Assembly: GCF_024436415.1 (NCBI RefSeq)
Contig: NZ_JAFMZQ010000001.1
Location: 1,488,001 to 1,552,000 of the forward strand
DNA length: 64,000 bases
Reading direction: 5' to 3'
Origin: Pedobacter deserti
GTDB taxonomy: Bacteria > Bacteroidota > Bacteroidia > Sphingobacteriales > Sphingobacteriaceae
This document shows positions 23,815-32,267 of the stretch, in pieces. Position numbers and translations under genes: made by a program. Every line of letters begins with the position of its first letter. Positions within the stretch are counted from its first letter, which is position 1. Below the pieces are notes generated by a model. That model did no database searches. It saw only the letters and a program-made list of their open reading frames with translations, and was not told the DNA's origin.

Positions 23815-25464
23815 ATGAGATACATCATTGGAAGCGCTGTTACTATTGCGCTGTTGGCCGGTGCTTACGCCTTTAAGACGGTTGATGAGATCAAGCCGGG
23901 CAAGGCTGCGGACAGCCGTCCGAATATTATGATTATTATGGCCGACGATATGGGCTATGCCGATATTGGAAGTTACGGGAGTGAAGTGTCGACCCCCAAT
24001 CTGGACCGGCTGGCGGCAAATGGCATCCGCTTCCGGCAGTTTTATAACAATGCCCGATGCTGTCCGACTCGTGCTTCTTTATTAACTGGCCTATACCCGC
24101 ATCAGGCAGGAATCGGACACATGACCAATGATCCGGAAGACAGTGTGGCCTACAACTATAATCTGAAAGGTTACCAAGGTGCATTAAATAATAATTGCGT
24201 TACGATAGCCGAGGTATTGAAGGGTTCCGGATATCAGACGCTGATGTCTGGTAAATGGCATGTTGGCTATCATGGTCAGCAAAGATGGCCGCTTCAGCGT
24301 GGTTTTGATAAGTACTATGGGATACTCGCGGGTGCGGCCAATTACTTTAATCCGACAGGTCCGAGGGGGCTGACATTGATGAATGAACAGGTGCAACCAG
24401 AGGGCGATGATTTTTATCTGACAGATGCGCTGACGGATCACGCTGTAAAGTTTTTGGATGAAAACCGCAGGGAAGGCAAATCGCCTTTTTTTATGTACCT
24501 GGCGTATACAAGTCCGCACTGGCCTCTTAATGCACTGAAAGACGACGTTGATAAATACCGGAACAAATATAAATCGGGCTGGAAAGCACTACGGAAAGAA
24601 CGGTATGCCCGGATGATAAAGTCGGGCGTATTGACAGCAGAGACGGGGTTAAGTCCGGATGACGCGGCCGACTGGGACAAGCTTTCTGCCGAAAAACAGG
24701 ATGAAATGGATTTCCGAATGGCATTGTATGCGGCCCAGATTGACCGGATGGACCAGAATATCGGGCGGGTGGTCAAAGCACTTGAAGAATCGGGCCAACT
24801 TGAGAATACGCTGATCTTCTTTTTATCTGATAATGGCGCATGCGCAGAAGGCGGGGATCTGGGTGGAGGTCTTAAAGAGAATTTAGGTTCGAAGCGGGGT
24901 TATATGCTAAGTTACGGCCAGTCATGGGCCAACGCCTCGAACACGCCGTTTAAAAAGTACAAACATTGGGTGAACGAGGGTGGTATCAGCACACCGCTTA
25001 TTGTTCATTGGCCTAAAGCAATCCCTAAAAATAAAAAAGGTAAATTTACTGACCAGTATGGGTTTCTCCCGGATCTTATGGCGACAGTAGTAGAGGTTTC
25101 GGGGTCGAAATACCCGGCAAGGTACAAGGGGCAGGATATTCTGCCTATGGCTGGCAAAAGCCTGCTGCCTGTTATCCGGGGTGTTGAAAAGCCAGTGCAT
25201 GCTCAGCCGATTTTTTGGGAGCATGAAGGCAATTCGGCGGTTAGGCTGGGCAATATGAAACTGGTGTGCGAATATGAGGAAGGGAAGCCACGGAAGTGGC
25301 AGCTATATGATATTAGCAAAGACAGATCTGAACTGGATGATCTGGCAGAAAAAAATCCAGAGCAGGTTCGCAGGTTATCGGCAGCTTATGATGAATGGGC
25401 GTTACATACTGGCGTTAAGCCCTGGAATGAGATCAGAAAGATTTTAGCTTCGAGAAGGAAGTAG
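23815..25464 (+). CDS. Second sulfatase (type I), paralogue of the 22137 gene
   Basis: A 549-residue protein from MRYIIGSAVTIALLAGAYAF, a signal peptide or anchor. An upstream start would run into the previous gene. The sulfatase core shows 'PNIMIIMADDMGYADIGSYG', the signature 'ARCCPTRASLLTGL' (Cys82, Arg86), 'TLMSGKWHVGY', 'LAYTSPHWPLNAL' and 'LIFFLSDNGAC'. It shares architecture with the first sulfatase, and the two are 1 nt apart, so a tandem duplication followed by specialisation is likely. The different middle segments suggest different substrates or positions on one substrate. Confidence 0.95.
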   Translation: MRYIIGSAVTIALLAGAYAFKTVDEIKPGKAADSRPNIMIIMADDMGYADIGSYGSEVSTPNLDRLAANGIRFRQFYNNARCCPTRASLLTGLYPHQAGIGHMTNDPEDSVAYNYNLKGYQGALNNNCVTIAEVLKGSGYQTLMSGKWHVGYHGQQRWPLQRGFDKYYGILAGAANYFNPTGPRGLTLMNEQVQPEGDDFYLTDALTDHAVKFLDENRREGKSPFFMYLAYTSPHWPLNALKDDVDKYRNKYKSGWKALRKERYARMIKSGVLTAETGLSPDDAADWDKLSAEKQDEMDFRMALYAAQIDRMDQNIGRVVKALEESGQLENTLIFFLSDNGACAEGGDLGGGLKENLGSKRGYMLSYGQSWANASNTPFKKYKHWVNEGGISTPLIVHWPKAIPKNKKGKFTDQYGFLPDLMATVVEVSGSKYPARYKGQDILPMAGKSLLPVIRGVEKPVHAQPIFWEHEGNSAVRLGNMKLVCEYEEGKPRKWQLYDISKDRSELDDLAEKNPEQVRRLSAAYDEWALHTGVKPWNEIRKILASRRK

Positions 25465-25470
25465 ATAGAT

Positions 25471-26616
25471 ATGAAAAAGAGGGTTAGCAGGCGCTTGTTT
25501 GGAAGTTGTGGTTTGATGCTTATCGTGGCATTGTTTTGCGGCTCTTGCCAGCAGAAGGCAGGTGAAGAAAATCCGGAAAAGAGAACCGCTGATGATGCAT
25601 CCTGCCATAGTCATATGCCGAGCAGATTTGGTGCTGCGGCAGCACCGGATTTGGGAGCCGGCACAGCATCGAAAGCCGGGTCTAAGCGTGGCATGAAGTG
25701 GATTGAAGGCGGATCCTTTTCTATGGGGGCTGCGACGGCTGGCGGACGGGCCGATGAATATCCTGCGCATCAGGTAAAAGTGGATGGTTTCTGGATGGAC
25801 GAGAAGGAAGTTACTAATGCACAGTTTGCAGCCTTTGTAAAGGCTACAGGCTATAAAACTGTGGCAGAGCGTAAGCCCGATTGGGAAGAACTTAAGAAGC
25901 AGTTGCCTCCCGGCACGCCAAAGCCGCCTGATGATTTGCTTGTGCCGGCTGGTCTAACGTTCAATCCGCCAAATCATCCTGTACCGCTAAACAATGCCGC
26001 GCAATGGTGGCGCTGGACTCCGGGAGCAAACTGGCGGCATCCGCAGGGACCCGGTAGTAGTATTGATGGCAAAGACGATTACCCGGTTACACAGGTTTCG
26101 TGGGAGGATGCCACCGCTTACGCGAAATGGGCAGGTAAACGTTTGCCAACCGAAGCGGAGTGGGAATATGCCGCGCGCGGTAGTGCGGAAAATGCGATAT
26201 ATCCATGGGGAAATGATCCGGTTGAACAGGGCAAACCAAAAGCGAATACCTGGCAGGGCAGCTTCCCCGATAGGGATACTTCCTGGGACGGATTTTCTGG
26301 TCTGGCGCCGACTGGTTCGTTCGCTCCGAACAAATATGGTTTGTACGATATGGCCGGGAATGTGTGGGAATGGGTGTCGGATTGGTATACACCGGATTAT
26401 TATGCGACTTTACCTGTGAAGGGAACTGTGAACCCCAAGGGGCCGGCCAAGGGCTATGATCCGGATGAGCCTTTTGTGCCGAAAAAAGTAACCCGGGGTG
26501 GTTCGTTTATGTGCAATGCATCTTATTGTGAGGGCTATAAAGTGACCTCGCGGATGAAGTCTTCACCCGATACGGGACTGGAAAATACTGGTTTCCGTTG
26601 CGTGGCTGGAAACTAA
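25471..26616 (+). CDS. Formylglycine-generating enzyme (SUMF1/FGE family), lipoprotein
   Basis: A 381-residue protein with lipobox 'VALFCGSCQQK', so it is anchored in a membrane facing the periplasm. The FGE domain spans about residues 70-380: 'WIEGGSFSMGAA', 'WMDEKEVTNAQFAAFVKATG', 'RLPTEAEWEYAARG' and 'YDMAGNVWEWVSDWY'. Both copper-binding catalytic cysteines of aerobic FGE are present (Cys348 and Cys353, in 'GGSFMCNASYCEGYKV'), and the end 'ENTGFRCV' is conserved. It converts the CxPxR cysteine of sulfatases to formylglycine, so its two upstream neighbours are the natural targets. Confidence 0.93.
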   Translation: MKKRVSRRLFGSCGLMLIVALFCGSCQQKAGEENPEKRTADDASCHSHMPSRFGAAAAPDLGAGTASKAGSKRGMKWIEGGSFSMGAATAGGRADEYPAHQVKVDGFWMDEKEVTNAQFAAFVKATGYKTVAERKPDWEELKKQLPPGTPKPPDDLLVPAGLTFNPPNHPVPLNNAAQWWRWTPGANWRHPQGPGSSIDGKDDYPVTQVSWEDATAYAKWAGKRLPTEAEWEYAARGSAENAIYPWGNDPVEQGKPKANTWQGSFPDRDTSWDGFSGLAPTGSFAPNKYGLYDMAGNVWEWVSDWYTPDYYATLPVKGTVNPKGPAKGYDPDEPFVPKKVTRGGSFMCNASYCEGYKVTSRMKSSPDTGLENTGFRCVAGN

Positions 26617-26640
26617 CCGGAATTTTCTATATTGGATGCT

Positions 26641-27915
26641 ATGAAGAAAGTTTTTTCTAACCTGACTTTTCAGGTGCTCATAGCTATTACGTTCGGCATT
26701 TTGGTCGGGGCTTTTATCCCGGAGTTTGCGCCACATGCGAAACTGATCAGCCAGAGCTTTATCAATATGATCAGCATGCTCATTGCACCGATCATCTTCT
26801 TGACGATCGTGCTGGGTATTGCGCATATGGGCGACATGAAGAAAGTTGGCCGGGTAGGTGGTAAAGCTTTGCTGTACTTTGAGATTGTGACTACGCTGGC
26901 TATTATGATCGGGATGCTCGTGGCGAATGTGGTAAAGCCCGGTGAGGGCGTTCAGACAGCATCGGGGGACGTGAACAAGGTGAAGGATTATGCTGATAGA
27001 GCCGGCGAGATCAATTGGGCGGAGTTCTTTGCGCACATCATTCCACATAATATTTTTGAAGCCTTTAGTACGGGCGACATCCTGCAGATATTGTTCTTTG
27101 CTATACTTTTCGGTTATGGGTTAAGTAAGATGGGAGAGCAGGGCGCTTCTTTGCTGAGTACTTTCGATAAGTTGTCGAAGGTCTTTTTCAACATTATGAA
27201 GATTGTGATGCGTCTGGCCCCGATTGGGGCATTTGGCGGAATGGCTTACAGTGTGGGTACTTATGGCCTGCATACGCTTTTACCTATGGCAAAACTAATG
27301 GCTTCTGTATACCTGACATGCGCGCTTTTTATTTTTGTTGTACTAAATGGCATTTGCCGGTATTATAAGTTTAGCTTGTGGACTTACCTGAGGTACATCA
27401 GGCAGGAGATCCTGATTGTGCTCGGTACATCTTCCTCGGAGTCTGTTCTTCCGAGTATGATGCAGAAAATGGAGGCTATTGGCTGCAAAAAATCTGTTGT
27501 AGGTTTGGTAATCCCGACGGGCTACTCGTTTAACCTGGATGGTACGGCGATCTACCTCTCGATGGCGGTCATTTTTCTGTGTCAGGTGTTCCATGTGGAT
27601 TTGTCGGTAGGCCAGCAGTTGAGTATACTTGCAGTGCTGATGGTGACCTCCAAGGGCGCCGCGGGTGTTACCGGAAGTGGATTTATTGTGCTGGCCTCGA
27701 CGCTGACAGCGCTAAAGATCATGCCGGTTGAACATATTGCGATATTGCTGGGGGTCGACCGTTTCATGTCGGAAGCCCGCGCGATTACCAATATGATAGG
27801 CAATGGTATTGCTGCCATTGTGATCGCGAAAAGTGAAAACGATTTTGACGAGAAGAAGTACCTCCGGGCGACGAATCCGGACGCTATAGAAAGAACTGAA
27901 GAAGATATTGTATGA
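26641..27915 (+). CDS. dctA: Dicarboxylate/amino acid:cation symporter (DctA type)
   Basis: A 424-residue membrane protein of the DAACS family, started at MKKVFSNLTF (an ATG three codons earlier is possible). It shows several transmembrane segments, the serine-rich re-entrant loop 'GTSSSESVLPSMMQKME', the substrate region 'PTGYSFNLDGTAIYLSMAVI' and 'LGVDRFMSEARAITNMIGNG'. The SSSESVLP form is closer to C4-dicarboxylate transporters than to glutamate carriers, where ATLP is usual. It may import a product of the sulfatase substrates. The next gene overlaps its stop (ATGA). Confidence 0.88.
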   Translation: MKKVFSNLTFQVLIAITFGILVGAFIPEFAPHAKLISQSFINMISMLIAPIIFLTIVLGIAHMGDMKKVGRVGGKALLYFEIVTTLAIMIGMLVANVVKPGEGVQTASGDVNKVKDYADRAGEINWAEFFAHIIPHNIFEAFSTGDILQILFFAILFGYGLSKMGEQGASLLSTFDKLSKVFFNIMKIVMRLAPIGAFGGMAYSVGTYGLHTLLPMAKLMASVYLTCALFIFVVLNGICRYYKFSLWTYLRYIRQEILIVLGTSSSESVLPSMMQKMEAIGCKKSVVGLVIPTGYSFNLDGTAIYLSMAVIFLCQVFHVDLSVGQQLSILAVLMVTSKGAAGVTGSGFIVLASTLTALKIMPVEHIAILLGVDRFMSEARAITNMIGNGIAAIVIAKSENDFDEKKYLRATNPDAIERTEEDIV

Positions 27916-28724
27916 AATTTAACTGGATAGCTGCGGTGGGTATAGCCGCGTGTATATGGGGCTGCAGTGGTGTAAAAAAGGGTGCTAACGCGGTTGCCGA
28001 AGAACGCGGCTGGGAGTCGCTCTTTAACGGCAGGGATATTAAGGACTGGCGCGTCAAAATACACCATCATGAGACTGGTGTAAACTTTGGGAATACTTTC
28101 AGGGTGGAGGACGGTCTGATCAAGATCCGGTATGATCAGTATGGCGACTTCAACGATCAGTTCGGACACCTGTACTACAAGACACCATTTTCTTATTACC
28201 ATTTGAAATTTGAATATCGCTTTGCAGGGGAACTGCAGCGTGGTGCGCCCGATTATACATTACTTAACAGCGGGGTGATGTTTCATTCTCAGGACCCGCG
28301 CACGATGCTGAAGGAACAAGACTGGCCAATCTCTATTGAGATGCAGCTCCTGGCCGGACTTGGGGATGGCAGGCCGCGCCCGACTGGTAATATGTGTTCG
28401 CCGGGTACTAATGTAGTGTATAAAGGCAGGATCGCTGCGGATCATTGTATCAATTCAACGTCGAAAACATATGGCCGTGATGAATGGGTAAGCGGCGAAC
28501 TTATCGTGTTGGGCGATTCGCTGATCAGGCATGTGATTAACGGGGATACGGTGCTCGAGTATTCTAAACCTCAGATTGGTGGCGGTATTGCAAACCGGTA
28601 TGATCCGAAATATAAGGTGGACGGCAAGTTGCTGAGCAGTGGTTTTATTGCGCTTCAAAGCGAGGGGCAGCCCATTGATTTCCGCAATATAAAAATACGT
28701 CGTTTAACTAAACAGGGTAAGTAA
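27912..28724 (+). CDS. DUF1080 domain lipoprotein
   Basis: A 270-residue lipoprotein with lipobox 'AACIWGCSG'. The DUF1080 (3-keto-disaccharide hydrolase-like) beta sandwich is seen in 'GWESLFNGRDIKDWRV', 'NTFRVEDGLIKIRY', 'FSYYHLKFEYRF' and 'GFIALQSEGQPIDFRNIKIR'. Members are linked to carbohydrate breakdown, often beside sulfatases, and some cleave oxidised disaccharides. Translational coupling to the symporter gene places it as the last gene of the sulfatase operon. Confidence 0.9.
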   Translation: MKFNWIAAVGIAACIWGCSGVKKGANAVAEERGWESLFNGRDIKDWRVKIHHHETGVNFGNTFRVEDGLIKIRYDQYGDFNDQFGHLYYKTPFSYYHLKFEYRFAGELQRGAPDYTLLNSGVMFHSQDPRTMLKEQDWPISIEMQLLAGLGDGRPRPTGNMCSPGTNVVYKGRIAADHCINSTSKTYGRDEWVSGELIVLGDSLIRHVINGDTVLEYSKPQIGGGIANRYDPKYKVDGKLLSSGFIALQSEGQPIDFRNIKIRRLTKQGK

Positions 28725-28725
28725 T

Positions 28726-28757
28726 ATTGGCTGGTATCCAGCGAATGTATTTTTTTT
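28726..28757 (+). terminator. Weak terminator after the sulfatase operon
   Basis: GCTGG (28730-28734) and CCAGC (28738-28742) form a short stem, extended by ATT and AAT across a G-G mismatch, and a T8 run follows at 28750-28757. Confidence 0.5.
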
Positions 28758-28789
28758 GATTTGTTTCGTGATTGCTGCTCAGTTTTATC

Positions 28790-28797
28790 TAAGTTTG
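28790..28797 (+). promoter_or_regulatory. -7 element of sucD
   Basis: TAAGTTTG matches TAnnTTTG, 20 nt before the ATG at 28817. The -33 box is poor (a TTTC near 28764). Confidence 0.5.
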
Positions 28798-28816
28798 CAG
28801 CAAAAATTATAGATAC

Positions 28817-29689
28817 ATGAGTGTTTTAGTAAATAAAGATTCAAAAGTCATAGTTCAGGGCTTTACCGGAAATGAAGGTACTTACCATGCTTCTCAGATG
28901 ATTGAGTATGGAACGAACGTAGTCGGTGGTGTTACGCCAGGAAAAGGCGGTCAGACCCATCTGGACAGACCGGTATTTAACACTGTGAAGGATGCTGTTG
29001 ATCAGGCTGGTGCTAATGTGTCTATTATTTTTGTGCCGCCTGCTTTTGCTGCCGATGCCATTATGGAAGCTGCTGAAGCCGGTATTAAAGTGATCGTCTG
29101 TATTACTGAAGGTATTCCTACTAAGGATATGATTCAGGTTAAGTCTTACATAGCTGACAAAGACTGCCGTTTAATTGGGCCGAACTGTCCTGGTATTATT
29201 ACTGCCGATGAGGCTAAGATTGGTATTATGCCGGGCTTTATCTTCAAAAGAGGTACAGTAGGCGTGGTTTCTAAGTCGGGTACGCTGACTTACGAGGCGG
29301 TAGATCAGGTGGTGAAAGCCGGGTTGGGTATCACTACTGCTATCGGTATTGGTGGTGATCCGATTATCGGGACAACGACCAAGGAGGCTGTTGAGCTTTT
29401 AATGAACGATCCGGAGACAGAAGGCATCATCATGATCGGTGAGATTGGTGGTGGCATGGAAGCCGAGGCTGCGCGCTGGATTAAAGAACATGGTACCAAG
29501 CCGGTAGTTGGTTTTATCGCGGGTCAGACTGCTCCTCCGGGACGCCGTATGGGCCATGCAGGTGCAATTGTTGGTGGTGCTGACGATACCGCCGCTGCAA
29601 AAATGAAAATTATGGCTGAATGCGGTATCCGCGTTGTGGAGAGCCCGGCTGAAATCGGCGCTGCCATGGCCGAACTGCTGAAAAAATAA
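28817..29689 (+). CDS. sucD: Succinate-CoA ligase (ADP-forming), alpha subunit
   Basis: A 290-residue protein with the nucleotide-binding N-terminus '[20 protein letters not shown]' and '[17 protein letters not shown]', '[11 protein letters not shown]', '[20 protein letters not shown]' and the phosphorylated histidine region '[11 protein letters not shown]'. It binds CoA and carries the phospho-histidine; the beta subunit (sucC) is not in this window. It acts in the TCA cycle. A strong terminator follows, so it is a single-gene unit. Length is usual. Confidence 0.96.
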   Translation: MSVLVNKDSKVIVQGFTGNEGTYHASQMIEYGTNVVGGVTPGKGGQTHLDRPVFNTVKDAVDQAGANVSIIFVPPAFAADAIMEAAEAGIKVIVCITEGIPTKDMIQVKSYIADKDCRLIGPNCPGIITADEAKIGIMPGFIFKRGTVGVVSKSGTLTYEAVDQVVKAGLGITTAIGIGGDPIIGTTTKEAVELLMNDPETEGIIMIGEIGGGMEAEAARWIKEHGTKPVVGFIAGQTAPPGRRMGHAGAIVGGADDTAAAKMKIMAECGIRVVESPAEIGAAMAELLKK

Positions 29690-29706
29690 AGAGCTTCTTG
29701 CTTAAT

Positions 29707-29746
29707 AAGCCCCGGTCGACCTGGTTGATCGGGGCTTTGTGTTTTT
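29707..29746 (+). terminator. Terminator of sucD
   Basis: Stem 29707-29717 pairs with 29727-29737 (11 bp, one G-T), loop of 9 nt, then a T-rich tail. Confidence 0.8.
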
Positions 29747-29814
29747 AATTGACATAAGTATTACTTCTGATGGAAACTATTGGGGCTGTTAAATTCGTAT
29801 TTTAGGGTAAACAA

Positions 29815-30309
29815 ATGATGAAGGTATTGCAGTATAAAACAGTTGTGTTGGCTGGCTTGTTCATGGTAGCAGGTATGGTAGCCTGTGGTCAGCAACCGAA
29901 AAAGTCTACAGGCACTGAAGTTTCAGGTAAAAAAGCATCAAAAATGGAGTGGAATAAATTGACAAAAGAAGAGGAGGACGTTATTGTCCGAAAAGGCACG
30001 GAATATCCCGGCACCGGGAAGTTGCTCAATAATAAGGAAAAAGGGACCTATATATGCAGGCGTTGTAATGCGCCTTTGTACAGGTCTGAAACCAAGTTTG
30101 AATCGCACTGTGGATGGCCGAGTTTTGATGATGAGATAGACGGGGCTGTATTGAGGGTGCCAGACGCGGATGGTTCGCGGACGGAGATCATCTGCGCGAA
30201 TTGTAAAGGTCACCTCGGACATGTTTTTCTTGGTGAAGGGTTCACTGCAAAGGATACCCGGCACTGTGTGAACTCTATTTCCATGCAGTTTGTTCCGGAT
30301 AAGAAATAG
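29815..30309 (+). CDS. msrB: Peptide-methionine (R)-S-oxide reductase MsrB, lipoprotein
   Basis: A 164-residue protein with lipobox 'AGMVACGQQ' (lipidated Cys near residue 24), so it acts in the periplasm. The MsrB domain has two zinc CxxC pairs, '[13 protein letters not shown]' and '[14 protein letters not shown]', plus '[15 protein letters not shown]' and the catalytic '[12 protein letters not shown]'. It reduces methionine-R-sulfoxide in exported proteins. Two in-frame ATG codons (29815, 29818) are equivalent. A terminator follows. Confidence 0.95.
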   Translation: MMKVLQYKTVVLAGLFMVAGMVACGQQPKKSTGTEVSGKKASKMEWNKLTKEEEDVIVRKGTEYPGTGKLLNNKEKGTYICRRCNAPLYRSETKFESHCGWPSFDDEIDGAVLRVPDADGSRTEIICANCKGHLGHVFLGEGFTAKDTRHCVNSISMQFVPDKK

Positions 30310-30333
30310 TCAGTTTATTTTAAGATAATTTTC

Positions 30334-30371
30334 AATGCCAGACGATAATTTGTCTGGCATTGTTTGTTTTT
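30334..30371 (+). terminator. Terminator of msrB
   Basis: Perfect 10-bp stem AATGCCAGAC (30334-30343) with GTCTGGCATT (30352-30361), followed by a T-rich tail that contains the -33 element of the next gene. Confidence 0.85.
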
Positions 30372-30395
30372 ACGGATTTAGTTTTCTTATGTTTG
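30363..30395 (+). promoter_or_regulatory. Promoter of rlpA
   Basis: TTTG (30363-30366), 21 nt, TATGTTTG (30388-30395). The -33 element overlaps the msrB terminator tail; start codon at 30421. Confidence 0.65.
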
Positions 30396-30420
30396 CAGGG
30401 TTCACCAAACTCAATAACGA

Positions 30421-30867
30421 ATGAAGTATTACTTATTCTTATGCTGTCTGTTGATGTCTCTCAAAGGTTTTTCTCAGAATATGCCTGCAAATCAAGTCCT
30501 GGATGAGTTTGTTAGCGGTAGTGTAAAGCCTAAAGCAGAGAGCGAATCAGTAAGTTCTTCAAATGTTGTTTCCAAGACGGTTTTAGCTACTTATTACGCC
30601 CGGAAATTTGAGGGGCGCAGAACTTCAAGCGGGGCGCGTTATCGTGCTGCTAAAATGACTGCGGCGCATCTTACACTTCCGTTTGGAACAATAGTTACCG
30701 TGACTAACCCGGCGAATGGGAAGTCGGTCGAAGTTGAGATCAATGACCGTGGTCCGCATTCCAAGAAATTCAGTATTGATGTGTCGGCCGGTGCCGCAAA
30801 GGCATTGGGCTTTTACGGTAAGGGTGTAGCTGAGCTGGAAATCAGCTATGTTCCTGAAGAAGATTAG
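30421..30867 (+). CDS. rlpA: RlpA-like double-psi beta-barrel protein, exported
   Basis: A 148-residue protein with signal peptide (to about residue 19, 'LKGFSQ'). The double-psi beta-barrel covers residues about 55-145: 'ATYYARKFEGRRTSSGARYR', 'TAAHLTLPFGTIVTVTNPAN' and 'VEINDRGPHSKKFSIDVSAG'. The conserved Asp in 'NDRGP' is present. RlpA proteins act on the cell wall, and in some species cleave denuded glycan strands. There is no SPOR domain, so this is the short form. Name given by domain similarity. Confidence 0.82.
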   Translation: MKYYLFLCCLLMSLKGFSQNMPANQVLDEFVSGSVKPKAESESVSSSNVVSKTVLATYYARKFEGRRTSSGARYRAAKMTAAHLTLPFGTIVTVTNPANGKSVEVEINDRGPHSKKFSIDVSAGAAKALGFYGKGVAELEISYVPEED

Positions 30868-31240
30868 GCTTTAACTTTTTTAGAATCAAAGTCAGTTTTT
30901 TCTGATTTATTAACAATCTTGAATTTTTCCTATCCGCTTAAAAAGAAATATTTAGCTTTTTCGCTGGTTGATTCTGACAAAATTCTGATCGGATCCGGGG
31001 GATAAACTCACAACTTGTTAACAACTTCTTTCGCCAAAAAAATCACTCGTCTTTATATTTGTTTAAGTAAGATTCTTTAGTAAATCACACGTCGGTTTTT
31101 AGTTAAGGGTTTAGTATTTAGTAGCTTAAGTTAGGTCGTAAATTTCATGTTTTCTGATCTTCAGCGCTGAATGGCCAGTTCACCGACTTCCGGGTTTTTT
31201 TAGAGGGTCGGCAGATATCATTCACCTTAAACAAATACTT
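30868..31240 (+). promoter_or_regulatory. 373-bp non-coding region: nrd promoter and long leader
   Basis: No gene is seen. The first part is AT-rich and contains a perfect palindrome TTGTTAACAA (31015-31024). The nrd promoter lies near 31054, leaving about 170 nt of untranslated leader. In the leader are a 12-bp palindrome TTCAGCGCTGAA (31160-31171) and a stem CCGAC (31183-31187) with GTCGG (31207-31211) enclosing a T7 run. This is unusually long for this genome, where leaders are mostly under 40 nt. No known riboswitch or NrdR box is recognised. Confidence 0.55.
31054..31061 (+). promoter_or_regulatory. -7 element of nrdBA
   Basis: TATATTTG matches TAnnTTTG. A weak -33 (TTTC near 31029) lies 22 nt upstream. 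Confidence 0.5.
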
Positions 31241-32215
31241 ATGCAAGAAGAAGAACTATTATTGAAAGAAAACAAGGACCGCTTCGTTCTGTTACCGATT
31301 AAATATCCGGCTATTTGGGAGATGTATAAGAAAAGTGAAGCCAGCTTCTGGACAGCGGAAGAAATTGATCTTTCGGATGACCTGAAGCATTGGGAGAGTC
31401 TGAATAGTGGGGAGCGCCACTTTATTTCTCATATTTTAGCTTTTTTTGCAGCGAGTGACGGTATTGTAAATGAGAACCTGGCTGTTAATTTCATGAGTGA
31501 AGTGCAGCTTCCTGAAGCCCGTTGTTTCTACGGCTTTCAGATCATGATGGAAAATATCCATTCGGAAACCTATGCGTTGCTGATCGACACCTATATCAAA
31601 GATCCGGAAGAGAAGGACCGTTTGTTCCATGCGGTAGAAACAGTTCCATGTGTAGGAAAGAAAGCAGAATGGGCATTGAGGTGGATTGAGAACGGAACGT
31701 TTGCGGAGCGACTGGTTGCGTTTGCTGCGGTGGAAGGTATATTCTTCAGCGGAAGTTTTTGCTCGATCTTCTGGTTGAAAAAGCGAGGCCTTATGCCTGG
31801 TTTGACTTTTAGTAATGAGTTGATATCAAGGGATGAAGGTATGCATTGTGAGTTTGCCTGCCTGCTTTACAGCATGCTGCAGAATAAATTGAGCGAGGAG
31901 CAGGTACATGGTATCATTAAAGATGCTGTGGAGATAGAGAAGGAATTTATTACGGATGCTTTACCTGTGGCATTGATTGGTATGAATGCCAAACTGATGT
32001 CGCAGTATATTGAATTTGTGGCCGACAGATGGGTTCAGGAACTTGGTTACAAGAAAATATATGGGGCAACAAATCCGTTTGATTTTATGGAGATGATCTC
32101 CCTGCAGGGAAAAACCAACTTCTTTGAGAAGCGTGTGGGAGATTACCAGAAGAGCGGTGTCCTGACTGCTTCGGACGACAAGGCACAGGCCTTTTCACTT
32201 GATGACGATTTTTAG
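31241..32215 (+). CDS. nrdB: Ribonucleoside-diphosphate reductase, beta subunit (class Ia)
   Basis: A 324-residue diiron protein of the eukaryote-like NrdB type. Iron ligands lie in '[17 protein letters not shown]', '[15 protein letters not shown]' and '[15 protein letters not shown]'. The radical-bearing tyrosine is Tyr97 in 'EARCFYGFQ'. It supplies the tyrosyl radical to NrdA for making deoxyribonucleotides. It comes first, before nrdA (53-nt gap), as in many Bacteroidota, after a long leader. Confidence 0.97.
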   Translation: MQEEELLLKENKDRFVLLPIKYPAIWEMYKKSEASFWTAEEIDLSDDLKHWESLNSGERHFISHILAFFAASDGIVNENLAVNFMSEVQLPEARCFYGFQIMMENIHSETYALLIDTYIKDPEEKDRLFHAVETVPCVGKKAEWALRWIENGTFAERLVAFAAVEGIFFSGSFCSIFWLKKRGLMPGLTFSNELISRDEGMHCEFACLLYSMLQNKLSEEQVHGIIKDAVEIEKEFITDALPVALIGMNAKLMSQYIEFVADRWVQELGYKKIYGATNPFDFMEMISLQGKTNFFEKRVGDYQKSGVLTASDDKAQAFSLDDDF

Positions 32216-32267
32216 TCTGCTTTAACAACAGATGAACAATAACAACTAATCATAAATACCTAGAAAT

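Noticed and set aside
27582..28202. 206-codon antisense frame over the symporter/DUF1080 junction
   Set aside because: Both plus-strand proteins are well supported and translationally coupled.
30990..31030. Replication origin (AT-rich DNA with TTGTTAACAA near nrd)
   Set aside because: No cluster of TTATCCACA-type DnaA boxes and no dnaA or dnaN gene nearby.
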